This document shows positions 9,282 to 17,827 of a stretch of DNA of 64,000 bases, piece after piece. A program made the translations under genes and the position numbers. Position 1 is the first letter of the stretch; every line of letters begins with the position of its first letter. Below the pieces are notes generated by a model. The model was not told the DNA's origin. It saw only the letters and a list, made by a program, of their open reading frames with translations, and ran no database searches. The DNA lies in NCBI RefSeq assembly GCF_048323755.1, contig NZ_JBLWFS010000002.1, positions 248,001 through 312,000 on the forward strand, given 5' to 3'. Origin of the DNA: Alkalihalobacterium sp048323755. Lineage in GTDB: Bacteria > Bacillota > Bacilli > Bacillales > Bacillaceae_F.

Positions 9282-9788
9282 CTAATCAACTGAAATTTCT
9301 TGTTCAGCAATGACTAATAGTTCTGATGATGGGGACTCGAACCAAGATTTAATAACAGAAATATCTTTGAACTGTCCTTGAAAATCAAAAATTAACTTTA
9401 CTTCTTCCTCTAACAATTGGAACGTAACTAATAAGTGATTTTCAGTACCTTCATCACAGCATTGATCCAGCAATTGTATGAATTGAGAATACCAATCATG
9501 GAGTTGGTTCTCATAATGGCTTAAATCTTTCACATCACCAATGACTTCTATTTCTAGTTCATAACAATGGTTTTCCCAATTAAAAGTGAATAAATCCGCA
9601 ACTAACGCTGGTATGTTTAAACTGGATAACTTACTTTCATTTTGAGACTGTTGTATGACAGAATGAATAATTTCCTCGACTCGTTCAGGTCGGTTCAAGG
9701 CAAGATTTCCTTTAATCAACTGCATTACATTTAACCAATCGTGCCTGGAATGACGCAAAATATCAATAATTTCATTTGGTTTTGCCAT
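9282..9788 (-). CDS. spo0B: Sporulation initiation phosphotransferase Spo0B
   Basis: Spo0B passes phosphate from Spo0F to Spo0A in the sporulation phosphorelay. It is 168 aa from the ATG at 9788, which has AAGGTGG upstream; an in-frame ATG seven codons earlier lacks a site. The phosphorylated histidine is expected in RHSRHDWLNVMQLIKGN, the Spo0B_a helical-hairpin motif. The C-terminal half is a degenerate, non-catalytic ATPase-like domain. The spo0B-obg pair is conserved, but the usual upstream rplU-ysxB-rpmA genes are absent here. Confidence 0.92.
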   Translation of the reverse strand: MAKPNEIIDILRHSRHDWLNVMQLIKGNLALNRPERVEEIIHSVIQQSQNESKLSSLNIPALVADLFTFNWENHCYELEIEVIGDVKDLSHYENQLHDWYSQFIQLLDQCCDEGTENHLLVTFQLLEEEVKLIFDFQGQFKDISVIKSWFESPSSELLVIAEQEISVD

Positions 9789-9940
9789 GCCTGTACTCCA
9801 CCTTATCATTACTATGCTCTAAACAGTATAGCAAAAATTCACGGATGTTTCTTTTTATTTGTGAAAGAAAAGCGAAAGTCACGTGATTATTCCCTACAAG
9901 TTAACAGCGAATGCTCACTATTTATCCTCTTTTTCAGAGA

Positions 9941-10036
9941 AGGCTGTCGTAAACTTTGTTGCTATTGGACCGTAACCAAGCTTTCGCTTGGTTACGGTCC
10001 AATAGCTAATAGCAACATTCTTTTAGAAAAGAGCCT
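9941..10036. repeat. Family A hairpin repeat, copy 2
   Basis: A near-perfect long inverted repeat: AGGCTGTCGTAAACTTTGTT, then CTATTGGACCGTAACCAAGC mirrored by GCTTGGTTACGGTCCAATAG, ending AGAAAAGAGCCT. This is the cleanest copy of the family. It lies in a 471-bp gene-free gap (9789-10259) that also contains a weak stem with a T run (GATGG/CCATC, 10049-10072). Confidence 0.8.
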
Positions 10037-10259
10037 CAGAGAAAAACGATGGTCGTAGCCATCATTTTTTCTACGATATTTTAAATCGTTTACTATTCGA
10101 TTAACACCTTGTGATTGATCAGACAATTCCGTTGCCTTATAGGATAAAAGTCATAATCAATAACATTTACAAATAATCCTTATTTTCCAATCCATACTAT
10201 TAAAAAGGCTGTGAAGAGCCAATTTAAAAATCGTATAGATATACATAGGAGGATTTGTA

Positions 10260-10523
10260 GTGACACAACCACAAAACGAAGTCGTTCATCAATCGGTACT
10301 TGCTATGCAGCGCGCTTTACAAGCATTACAGTCTAAAGACCAGAACCCACAATTAATGTACGAAACAGAAAATGAACTCCAAGATTTAATGCAACAATTA
10401 AAAGAGGAAGAAAAATCTGCAGTTCCGCAAATTCAACAGGAGATATTACAAACAGAACAACAAATCCAAGCCATGTTATATGAATTAAACCATCAATTGA
10501 ATCAACAACAACGACTAGACTAA
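10260..10523 (+). CDS. Small Gln-rich coiled-coil protein, unknown function
   Basis: An 87-aa protein starting at GTG with AGGAGG seven nt upstream. It is hydrophilic and almost entirely helical in appearance, with heptad-like spacing (LQALQSK, NELQDLMQQLKEEEK, ILQTEQQIQAMLYELN) and about one fifth glutamine. No signal peptide, cysteine or membrane segment is visible. I do not recognise the family. It sits between spo0B (divergent) and an ABC importer on the same strand, separated from the latter by a strong promoter, so it is probably transcribed separately. Confidence 0.75.
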   Translation: MTQPQNEVVHQSVLAMQRALQALQSKDQNPQLMYETENELQDLMQQLKEEEKSAVPQIQQEILQTEQQIQAMLYELNHQLNQQQRLD

Positions 10524-10542
10524 AAATGTACGGAAATAACTG

Positions 10543-10571
10543 TTGACAGACAAAAAGTTCCGTCATATACT
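10543..10571 (+). promoter_or_regulatory. Sigma-A promoter of the ABC importer
   Basis: TTGACA (10543-10548), 17-bp spacer, TATACT (10566-10571): a perfect -35 and a near-perfect -10. It starts 20 nt after the stop of the upstream small gene and leaves an 80-nt leader in which I see no riboswitch or attenuator. Confidence 0.85.
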
Positions 10572-10651
10572 AACAACATAATTAAAGCCGACTAAAAAGA
10601 TATGATTTATCAAAAATTAGAAAATTAAGGGATATAAAGGAGGTCTGTGCA

Positions 10652-11497
10652 ATGGCTGAAGTTCAAATTAAAAATGTAGGCAAGACATTCCATAACAAAG
10701 ATGATAAAACAGCATACACAGTCTTTGAAAATATTAATCTTGAATTAAGATCAGGAGAGTTTGTATCATTGCTAGGTCCTTCTGGATGCGGAAAGTCAAC
10801 ATTATTAAATATTGTTGCAGGATTGGACCAAGCAACAACTGGTACGGTAGAAGTTAGTAATCAAGTCATTACAAGTCCAGGATCTGACCGTGGAGTCGTA
10901 TTCCAAGAGGCCGCACTAATGCCTTGGTTATCTGTACTTGAAAACGTCATGTTTGCGCTAAAAAAGAAAATGAAAAAAGATGAAGCAAAACAAAAAGCAA
11001 TTGAATACTTAAAACTCGTTCATTTAAGTAAATTTATCAATTCATACCCTCATGAACTTTCAGGAGGAATGAAGCAGCGTGTATCGATTGCCCGAGCTTT
11101 AGCAATGGACCCGAAAATCCTTTTAATGGATGAACCTTTTGGTGCCTTAGATGAACAGACAAGATCTATGCTTCATAAAGAAGTTCAATACATTTGGGAA
11201 GAAACAAAGAAAACGATCTTGTTTGTTACTCATAACATTCGTGAAGCCATTCTTTTATCTGATCGCATTGTCTTAATGGGTGTTAGACCCGGTGGAATCA
11301 TTAAAACATTTGACGTTACTATACCAAGACCTAGAAAACAAGCTAGTCCAGAATTTATTAAACTAGAAGAAGAAATTATGGAACATCTAGCTGGTGAAAT
11401 TGAAAAAGTCATGAGGGAGGAAATGGGAGATGACTACAATAGTAAGAAGGCTGCTCTTCTTTATGGCACTCATCGCGATATGGGAGATCACATATAG
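10652..11497 (+). CDS. ABC transporter ATP-binding protein, sulfonate/nitrate/taurine class
   Basis: A 281-aa ATPase with Walker A GPSGCGKST, Q-loop FQEAALMPWL, signature LSGGMKQRVSIARALA, Walker B ILLMDEPFGALDE and the switch histidine in FVTHNIREA. The FQEAALMPWLSVLENV form and FVTHNIREA are typical of the SsuB/TauB/NrtD group. The start has AAAGGAGG. It is the first gene of a three-gene importer and its C-terminus overlaps the permease gene by 68 nt, which is unusually long for coupled ABC genes. The substrate cannot be read from the ATPase. Confidence 0.93.
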   Translation: MAEVQIKNVGKTFHNKDDKTAYTVFENINLELRSGEFVSLLGPSGCGKSTLLNIVAGLDQATTGTVEVSNQVITSPGSDRGVVFQEAALMPWLSVLENVMFALKKKMKKDEAKQKAIEYLKLVHLSKFINSYPHELSGGMKQRVSIARALAMDPKILLMDEPFGALDEQTRSMLHKEVQYIWEETKKTILFVTHNIREAILLSDRIVLMGVRPGGIIKTFDVTIPRPRKQASPEFIKLEEEIMEHLAGEIEKVMREEMGDDYNSKKAALLYGTHRDMGDHI

Positions 11498-12203
11498 ACT
11501 GAACCTTAGTTATCAGTTCTTCTCTGTAATGATGTTTCCATCACCAGGCGGGACGCTAACACAATTGTATCGTGGTTTCTTTGAAACTGGTATTTTGTTT
11601 CATGCTCTTACAACAAGTATTCAGCGAATAGCGATTGGTTTTGTGCTTGCTGTTATTATAGGTGCATCATTAGGTATTTTATTAGCACGTTCAAAACTGG
11701 CTGATGAAACATTAGGATCTCTTGTTATTGCACTTCAATCGGTTCCTAGTATTGTATGGTTACCCATTGCGCTTATGATTTTTGCAGGAAGTGACCTTGC
11801 CATTATCTTTATTATTGTTTTAGGTGGAACATGGGCAATGACGATGAATGTACGAATGGGAATAAAAAATGTTCAACCGCTGCTTATTCGTGCAGCACGG
11901 ACAATGGGCTATAATCGCTCCGAACTCGTTTGGAAAGTAATGATCCCAGCTTCTATTCCTTCAGCTTTAACCGGTGCCAGACTTGCATGGGCATTCGGAT
12001 GGCGTGCGTTGATGGCTGGTGAACTTCTTGGTACAGGCGGACTGGGACGTACACTATTAAACGCAAAAGATATGTTTAATATGGACTTGGTTATTGCGAT
12101 TATGGTCATTATTTCTTTAATTGGATTAATTGTAGAATATTTAATTTTCAACCGAATTGAAAAACGAGTCCTTACTCGCTTTGGATTAGCAAAAAATAAT
12201 TAG
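11430..12203 (+). CDS. ABC transporter permease, SsuC/TauC type
   Basis: A 257-aa inner-membrane permease with about six membrane helices and the BPD_transp_1 EAA loop, here NVQPLLIRAARTMGYNRSEL followed by VMIPASIPSALTGARLAWAF. The start at 11430 has GGAGG/GGGAG sites inside the end of the ATPase gene. It forms the membrane channel of the importer. Pro/Trp-rich FPSPGGTLTQL and the Ile/Leu-rich helices agree with the sulfonate/nitrate/taurine permease family. The next gene starts 22 nt later. Confidence 0.93.
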   Translation: MTTIVRRLLFFMALIAIWEITYRLNLSYQFFSVMMFPSPGGTLTQLYRGFFETGILFHALTTSIQRIAIGFVLAVIIGASLGILLARSKLADETLGSLVIALQSVPSIVWLPIALMIFAGSDLAIIFIIVLGGTWAMTMNVRMGIKNVQPLLIRAARTMGYNRSELVWKVMIPASIPSALTGARLAWAFGWRALMAGELLGTGGLGRTLLNAKDMFNMDLVIAIMVIISLIGLIVEYLIFNRIEKRVLTRFGLAKNN

Positions 12204-12225
12204 TATTTTATAGGGGGAAGAAAAA

Positions 12226-13230
12226 ATGAAAAAGCTTTTAAAAACAGTTGCTAGTATTGCAGTAGTTGGAATGCTTGCTGCTTGTGGAGCTGGTAACACT
12301 TCAGGTGACGGCTCAGCTGACAGCGTATCAATCGGATATTTTCCAAACTTAGATCACGCTGCAGGTATTGTAGGAATGGAGAAAGGCTTCTTCCAAGATG
12401 AACTTGGAGAAGTTGAAGCAAACTTCAGAGACTTTCCAAATGGAAATGACTTTATCGAAGCGCTTGATGCTGGCACGTTAGATATCGGGTATGTTGGACC
12501 AGGTCCAGCGATTAACTACTTCTTACGTGGTGGAGATGTTGTTGTTATTAGTGCAGCCGCTAATGGTGCTACATTAATTGTTGCTCGTGAAGATGCTGGT
12601 ATTGAAACTCTTGAGGATTTCGACGGGAAGTCGTTCTGTACGCCAGGAAATGGTTGTACTCATAACGTTCAATTAGAAATTATGTTGCAAGACCTTGGAC
12701 TTCAATCCAACCGTCTAGGTGGTACTGTAGAGCACCAATCTCGTGTCGCTCCAGCAAACATGGTTGCTATGTTTGAACAAGGACAAATTGATGCTGCGGC
12801 TGCTCCAGAACCATGGGGAACGTACCTTGTTGAAGAATTAGGTGCAAAAGTTGTCTCAGAATGGAATGATGTATTTCTTGGTGAGACGTTAGCAAGTGTT
12901 GTTCTAGTTACATCTAAGCGTTTTATGGAAGAACAACCTGAGATTGTTGAAGCTGTGCTTAAAGGACACATTCAATCTGTTGATTACACACATGAAAACA
13001 CTGAAGATACGTTAAAAACAATCAATGACTCGCTATATAACTTAACACAGCAACGTTTACCAGAAAGTGTACTAGAAAACGCATGGCAACGTATGGTTGT
13101 AACAACTGACACACACCCAGAAGCACTCCAAGCATGGGCTGATGCTTCTTATCAATTAGACTTTATTGAAGACGATCCAGATTTAACAGGTTTTGTAGAT
13201 ACTTCTAAACTTGAAGAGTTGCTAAAGTAA
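12226..13230 (+). CDS. ABC transporter substrate-binding lipoprotein, SsuA/NrtA type
   Basis: A 334-aa extracytoplasmic binding protein anchored by a lipobox (GMLAACGAG, lipidated Cys20). The mature part has the two-lobe type II fold: IGYFPNLDHAAGIVGMEKGF, DALDAG-like EALDAGTLDIGYVGPGP and AAAAPEPWGTYL. The segment where relatives have TPQxGNTQ reads FCTPGNGCTHNVQLE, with two cysteines six residues apart that could form a disulfide. The ligand is probably a small anion or amine such as a sulfonate, but this is not established by sequence. A strong terminator follows. Confidence 0.9.
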   Translation: MKKLLKTVASIAVVGMLAACGAGNTSGDGSADSVSIGYFPNLDHAAGIVGMEKGFFQDELGEVEANFRDFPNGNDFIEALDAGTLDIGYVGPGPAINYFLRGGDVVVISAAANGATLIVAREDAGIETLEDFDGKSFCTPGNGCTHNVQLEIMLQDLGLQSNRLGGTVEHQSRVAPANMVAMFEQGQIDAAAAPEPWGTYLVEELGAKVVSEWNDVFLGETLASVVLVTSKRFMEEQPEIVEAVLKGHIQSVDYTHENTEDTLKTINDSLYNLTQQRLPESVLENAWQRMVVTTDTHPEALQAWADASYQLDFIEDDPDLTGFVDTSKLEELLK

Positions 13231-13320
13231 TAAAAAATGAGACAGTCATTATAAGCTGTTTTACTTGTGAAAGTGCAAAATCGTAAATTCACATTAATAA
13301 TCTCATAAATTATATTCTTT

Positions 13321-13366
13321 AAATAAGAGCATGGAGTTTGATCTCCATGCTCTTATTTTTTTATTT
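13321..13366 (+). terminator. Terminator after the ABC importer
   Basis: A perfect stem, AAATAAGAGCATGGAG with CTCCATGCTCTTATTT around a 6-nt loop, followed by TTTTTATTTT. Confidence 0.9.
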
Positions 13367-13450
13367 TCTTGTACAACTAAACCAGCACCCGTTAACCTAA
13401 TAACTGCTCTGGTTCAAGTGAAAGACTTTTTCAACGGATTATGATTTAGT

Positions 13451-13680
13451 TTTGTCCTTCATCAACTTTATGAAGGACACTTCCTTAGCTTCTCAGCTTA
13501 ACTTTGTCTTTCATCGGCTTTATGAAGGACACTTCCCTTGCTTTTCAGCTCAGCTTTGTCCTTCATCGGCTTTATGAAGGACACTTCCCTTGCTTTTCAG
13601 CTCAGCTTTGTCCTTCATCGGCTTTATGAAGGACACTTCCCTTGCTTTTCAGCTTAACTTTGTCCTTCACTGGCTTTATA
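13451..13680. repeat. Tandem array of a 52-bp palindromic unit, locus 1
   Basis: Four complete units and a truncated fifth. Each contains GTCCTTCAT, a 7-nt loop (CGGCTTT or CAACTTT) and ATGAAGGAC, then a conserved linker (ACTTCCCTTGCTTTTCAGCT). The third and fourth units are identical over almost the full period. The same unit recurs at 29567-29974. Short frames across it (for example MKDTSLAFQL type) are by-products of the repeat. Confidence 0.9.
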
Positions 13681-13717
13681 ATAATAGCAATCAAGTTACA
13701 GTACTTTTTACAGAATT

Positions 13718-13762
13718 AAAAAACACATGTGATTTCCTACATGAAATCGCATGTGTTTTTGC
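13718..13762. terminator. Terminator after hemY (can act on both strands)
   Basis: The stem AAAAACACATGTGATTT / AAATCGCATGTGTTTTT has a T run on both sides, so it suits the end of hemY on the minus strand. Confidence 0.8.
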
Positions 13763-13812
13763 TTGGCTTATTTACACCTCTGAAGTAGACCCTTTATTAT
13801 CTCGTTCTGTTA

Positions 13813-15234
13813 TTACTCTTCGAATGATTGAACTACATGCTGAACTACAGCTTCACCTTGATCGATACAGTCTGGTAGACCAAGTCCTTCGTATGCTGCA
13901 CCGGCTACATATACACCAGACATCTCATTTTTTAAGATTGTTTTTAACTGTTCAATTCTTTGTTTGTGCCCGACAATATACTGCGGCATTGCCTTTTTCC
14001 AACGAGTAATACTGTGGAACTCTGGTTGTTCATCAATGTTCATGATCTTTTTTAAATCCTTTTTTACTGCTGAAAGGATCTCATCATCCGATTGACTTAC
14101 AATTTCATCGTTTCCAAACCGACCCACATAGCAGCGAAGAAGTGCATAACCTTCTGGAGCAGAGTGTTTCCACTTCTTATGTGTCCACGTACATGCAGTA
14201 ATGGAATAACCGCTTTTCTTGGCGACAACAAACCCAGTTCCCCCAAGATCACCTTTTATACTCGATAGCGGAAAAGCCATTGCAACCGTGGCAACTGAAG
14301 TTGATGGGATCTCTTTAAGAGGTTGAGTAATATGTGTAAAATCTCTTAATATACCCGCAGTAACTTCATGTGGTGTCGTTAGAATGACACGGTCAAACGT
14401 CTCAACATGACCATCTGTAAAGGTCAGCTTGTACTGCTCACCTTCTTTACTAATGGAATAAACACTCACCGACTTTTTTACTGCGTCTTCATCTAAATGA
14501 TTTTCAATGCTGTCAACGAACGACTGTAAGCCCCCTTTAAAGGACATGAACATTCCTCTAGACTTGGTTGGATGTAAAGATTCGGCTGGTTTTGGCATGA
14601 CCTTACTCATTCCAAGAATAAGACTGCGATGCTTTTGTTCTACCTGATGAAACTGTGGAAAAGTGGCCATCAAACTTAATTGGTCAATGTCTCCTGCATA
14701 AATGCCAGACAACAGTGGCTCAATTAAATTTTCAACAACTTCATCACCTAACCGCTTTCTAAAGAAGTGCCCGAGTGATTGATCTTCATCAGGTTGACTC
14801 GTTTTTGGTAAAAACAAATCTCCAGCAGCACGTATTTTGGCCATTGGTGAAAACAGTTTTGTCGTTGCAAATGGCGCCAATTTGGTTGGTATTCCCATAA
14901 TAGCACCACCCGGAATGGGATAGAGTTGGTCTCCTTTTAAAACGAATGACTGCCCTGTATCGTTATGTACAAGCTCACTTTCTAGTCCAACTTCTCTTGC
15001 TAATTTAGCTGCACTTTGCTTTCGGGCAAGAAATGAGTCTGGGCCTCGTTCAATAACAAATCCGTTTGTATAGTCGGTTTGAATTTTTCCACCCAAATTT
15101 TCACTCGACTCGTACAACTTATATTCTAAGTTTAACCTTTTACTCATTATTTCTTTTTGTAGATAATAAGCAATGGTTAAACCTGTAATTCCCCCTCCAA
15201 CGATAGCCACTCTTTTTTTTCGTTCATCTGCCAC
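13813..15234 (-). CDS. hemY: Coproporphyrinogen III oxidase (HemY/CgoX)
   Basis: A 473-aa FAD-dependent, membrane-associated enzyme that oxidises coproporphyrinogen III to coproporphyrin III in the Gram-positive haem route (historically called protoporphyrinogen oxidase). The FAD motif is VAIVGGGITGLTIAYYLQ. Also seen are GPDSFLARK, GLQSFVDSIE and the C-terminal FAD contact YVAGAAYEGLGLPDCIDQG. It starts at GTG and shares one base with the hemH stop (TAGTG), so it is translationally coupled and last in hemE-hemH-hemY. Confidence 0.96.
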   Translation of the reverse strand: MADERKKRVAIVGGGITGLTIAYYLQKEIMSKRLNLEYKLYESSENLGGKIQTDYTNGFVIERGPDSFLARKQSAAKLAREVGLESELVHNDTGQSFVLKGDQLYPIPGGAIMGIPTKLAPFATTKLFSPMAKIRAAGDLFLPKTSQPDEDQSLGHFFRKRLGDEVVENLIEPLLSGIYAGDIDQLSLMATFPQFHQVEQKHRSLILGMSKVMPKPAESLHPTKSRGMFMSFKGGLQSFVDSIENHLDEDAVKKSVSVYSISKEGEQYKLTFTDGHVETFDRVILTTPHEVTAGILRDFTHITQPLKEIPSTSVATVAMAFPLSSIKGDLGGTGFVVAKKSGYSITACTWTHKKWKHSAPEGYALLRCYVGRFGNDEIVSQSDDEILSAVKKDLKKIMNIDEQPEFHSITRWKKAMPQYIVGHKQRIEQLKTILKNEMSGVYVAGAAYEGLGLPDCIDQGEAVVQHVVQSFEE

Positions 15235-16175
15235 TAGATGTCACGTACTTTCTCTTTGAGCTTATCTGTCACCACTTTTGCTAGACAGTCGATAAATTCC
15301 GGCTTCGCATTTGGCATTTCCGGTCGATAGTAGTTCACATTGAGCTCATCAGTTACAACTTTACATTCAATGTCATTATCAAAAAGAACTTCAAGATGAT
15401 CCGCGACAAACCCTACTGGGCAATAGACATAAGACTGGTACTTTTCTTTTTCGAAAAGATCACGAGTTAAATCTTGAACATCTGGTCCAATCCAAGGATC
15501 AGGTGTATTTCCTTCACTTTGCCAACCGATCGTGTAGTTTTTAATATTTGCCGCTCTTGCAATTAAGTCAGCTGTTTCTTGAAGTTGATCAGGATATGGG
15601 TCGCCATATTGAAGAATTTTTTCTGGCAGGCTATGCGCTGAGAAGATGACAACAGCAGAGTCTTTATCCTCAATAGTAGCCATCGTTTGTTTTATTTGAT
15701 CCGCCCAATATTCAATAAACAATGGCTCGTTATACCAACTATCGATACTGTGAATAGCCGGACCTGAGATCTTCTCTGTCTCTTCATGCGCACGACCGTT
15801 ATATGATTTAACACTGAACGTTGAATAATGCGGTGCAAGAACGATACTAATTGCTTCTTCTATTCCATCTTCTTTCATTTGCTGAACCGCATCTTCAATG
15901 AAAGGGTCAATATGTTTTAAACCTAAATACGCTTTAAACTCTAGGTGATCGAAGCGCTTGTTCATTTCATCTTCAAGACCTTGCGCTTGTGCTTCTGTAA
16001 TTTTCGCTAAAGGACTGATACCGCCAATTGCTTCATAACGTTCAGTTAATTCATTTAACGCTTCTTCAGAAGGCTTTCTTCCTCTGCGAATATGAGTATA
16101 GTATGGTTCTACCTCATCTAAACTGCGAGGAGTACCATATGCCATAACAAGAAGACCGATTTTACGTTTAGACAT
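15234..16175 (-). CDS. hemH: Coproporphyrin ferrochelatase (HemH/CpfC)
   Basis: A 313-aa soluble enzyme inserting Fe2+ into coproporphyrin III to give coprohaem. MAYGTPRSLDEVEPYYTHIR is the family N-terminus. FSAHSLPEKI carries the conserved active-site histidine, and the conserved C-terminal part includes CPVGFVADHLEVLFDND. There is no [2Fe-2S] cysteine cluster, as in B. subtilis. It lies 22 nt after hemE and overlaps hemY by 1 nt. Confidence 0.97.
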   Translation of the reverse strand: MSKRKIGLLVMAYGTPRSLDEVEPYYTHIRRGRKPSEEALNELTERYEAIGGISPLAKITEAQAQGLEDEMNKRFDHLEFKAYLGLKHIDPFIEDAVQQMKEDGIEEAISIVLAPHYSTFSVKSYNGRAHEETEKISGPAIHSIDSWYNEPLFIEYWADQIKQTMATIEDKDSAVVIFSAHSLPEKILQYGDPYPDQLQETADLIARAANIKNYTIGWQSEGNTPDPWIGPDVQDLTRDLFEKEKYQSYVYCPVGFVADHLEVLFDNDIECKVVTDELNVNYYRPEMPNAKPEFIDCLAKVVTDKLKEKVRDI

Positions 16176-16197
16176 TCATCAAACACTCCAATGCTAT

Positions 16198-17235
16198 TTA
16201 TTTAGTGCTGCTATATTCATGTACAAATGCAGTAAGTCTGCGTAGTGTATCTGGATTCACTTCAGGAAATACACCATGGCCTAAGTTAAAGATATGGCCA
16301 GGAGCGTGATCTAACCCTTGATCAATAATAGCTTTTGCCTTTCCTTCAATGACTTCCCATGGGGATAATAGAATAGCTGGGTCTAAATTTCCTTGAACAG
16401 GCTTGTTCACACCTTTTTCTCGTGCTTCTGCTATCGATAGTCTCCAATCTAATCCAACTACATCTAGTGGGAGATCATGCCACTCATTGACTAAATGGCT
16501 AGCCCCAACACCAAACATAATTAATGGAACCCCTTCACTTCTTAACTCGGCAAAAATACGATTCATAACAGGTTTAACAAATAAACGATAATCAGCCACA
16601 TTTAATGCGCCAACCCATGAATCAAATATTTGAATTGCTTTTGCTCCAGCTTTAATTTGTGATTTTACATATGTAATCGTCATTTCTCCAAGCTTGTCCA
16701 TTAATAGGTGCCATGCTTCTGGTTCCGCATACATAAATGCTTTTGTTTTGTTATAGTTCTTTGAAGGTCCGCCTTCGATCATGTAGCTGGCTAACGTAAA
16801 TGGTGCACCGCCAAAGCCAATTAAAGGAACATTTAGTTGTTCTTCTAAAAGCTTAATGGTTTCTAAGACATAAGGCACATCATCTTCAGGATGAATCGTT
16901 CCTAGCCTTTCAACATCAGCTTTTGAGCGAATTGGATTATCAATAACAGGCCCGATTCCTGCTTTAATTTCAACATCAACACCTATTGCTGGAAGTGGTG
17001 TCATAATGTCCTTATATAAAATCGCTGCGTCATTATTATATTGATCAACTGGAAGCTTCGTTACGTAAGCACAAAGCTCAGGTTGATGCGTAATTTCAAA
17101 TAGTGAGTACTTTTCTTTTATTTTTCGATATTCTGGCTGCGATCGCCCTGCTTGCCTCATGTACCAAACAGGAGTGTGATCTGTTGTTTCTCCTCTGCAT
17201 GCTCGTAAAAAGTTATCATTAAATTGGGTAGTCAT
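16198..17235 (-). CDS. hemE: Uroporphyrinogen decarboxylase
   Basis: HemE decarboxylates uroporphyrinogen III to coproporphyrinogen III. It is 345 aa from the ATG at 17235 (site AAAGGTG); 18 extra upstream codons in the open frame do not fit the family. Visible are the N-terminal signature WYMRQAGRSQPEYR, a catalytic-aspartate region LPVDQYNNDAAILYKDIMTP and GFGGAPFTLASYMIEGG. It is the first gene of the haem operon and lies opposite the chemoreceptor gene. Confidence 0.97.
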   Translation of the reverse strand: MTTQFNDNFLRACRGETTDHTPVWYMRQAGRSQPEYRKIKEKYSLFEITHQPELCAYVTKLPVDQYNNDAAILYKDIMTPLPAIGVDVEIKAGIGPVIDNPIRSKADVERLGTIHPEDDVPYVLETIKLLEEQLNVPLIGFGGAPFTLASYMIEGGPSKNYNKTKAFMYAEPEAWHLLMDKLGEMTITYVKSQIKAGAKAIQIFDSWVGALNVADYRLFVKPVMNRIFAELRSEGVPLIMFGVGASHLVNEWHDLPLDVVGLDWRLSIAEAREKGVNKPVQGNLDPAILLSPWEVIEGKAKAIIDQGLDHAPGHIFNLGHGVFPEVNPDTLRRLTAFVHEYSSTK

Positions 17236-17827
17236 TCCTACACACCTTTCTGCTTCCGAATAAATCATACGCTGTTTATTGTAAATCATTCTTTGGAAAA
17301 AATCATTTTTATCCTCTTAACATTGTCCTGCAACAAATCTAAAAGAAAAACTATCTATTAAAAGGATACTATTAAAAGGATACTATTTTCCTGAATTTCT
17401 AAACAGTAAAATAAAATACTCTTTTTAATATAAATCCCACAAATTACAATGTATATACTCCTTCTTAAAGTGTCAAAAAATTGATGAATATCTAGGACTT
17501 ATTGACATTCGCCTTTTTAAAAATTTGAATTTTAACAGGATATTTTACCTATATTTTTCACAACTACCTTACTTTGAAACCACTTTTTTAATTTTTTTAT
17601 ACTTTCCTTGTATTTCAAATGTTCAAATAGTACTAATATGTGTTAAAATTATTTTAAGATATTTTGTCAAATATTTTAAATTTTTGGCGAACATAGTACT
17701 TTATATTTAATAATCGGTTCTTTTTTGGTAAAATTGTTGCTTTTGCACTATCTTTACCTGCACGCTACTTGCGGAGAGCCAATCAACACAAAGACATCTT
17801 TTAGAATTAGGGGGCTAAGGTGAGAAA
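17236..17827. other. AT-rich intergenic region between hemE and the chemoreceptor gene
   Basis: There are 592 bp without a supported gene. It must contain the divergent hemE and chemoreceptor promoters, but I cannot pick either with confidence. A 14-bp direct repeat, TATTAAAAGGATAC twice plus TATT, lies at about 17356-17387. The rest is very AT-rich. Confidence 0.6.

Noticed and set aside
10572..10651. Riboswitch or T-box in the leader of the ABC importer
   Set aside because: The 80-nt leader is AT-rich, without conserved core motifs or a terminator stem.
13590..14009. Plus-strand frame of 139 codons across the 52-bp array and the end of hemY
   Set aside because: No ribosome site; half of it is repeat and the remainder is antisense to hemY.
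17236..17827. SigD promoter for the chemoreceptor gene
   Set aside because: TAAA and GC-rich -10 candidates were found, but none with acceptable spacing to GCCGATAT.
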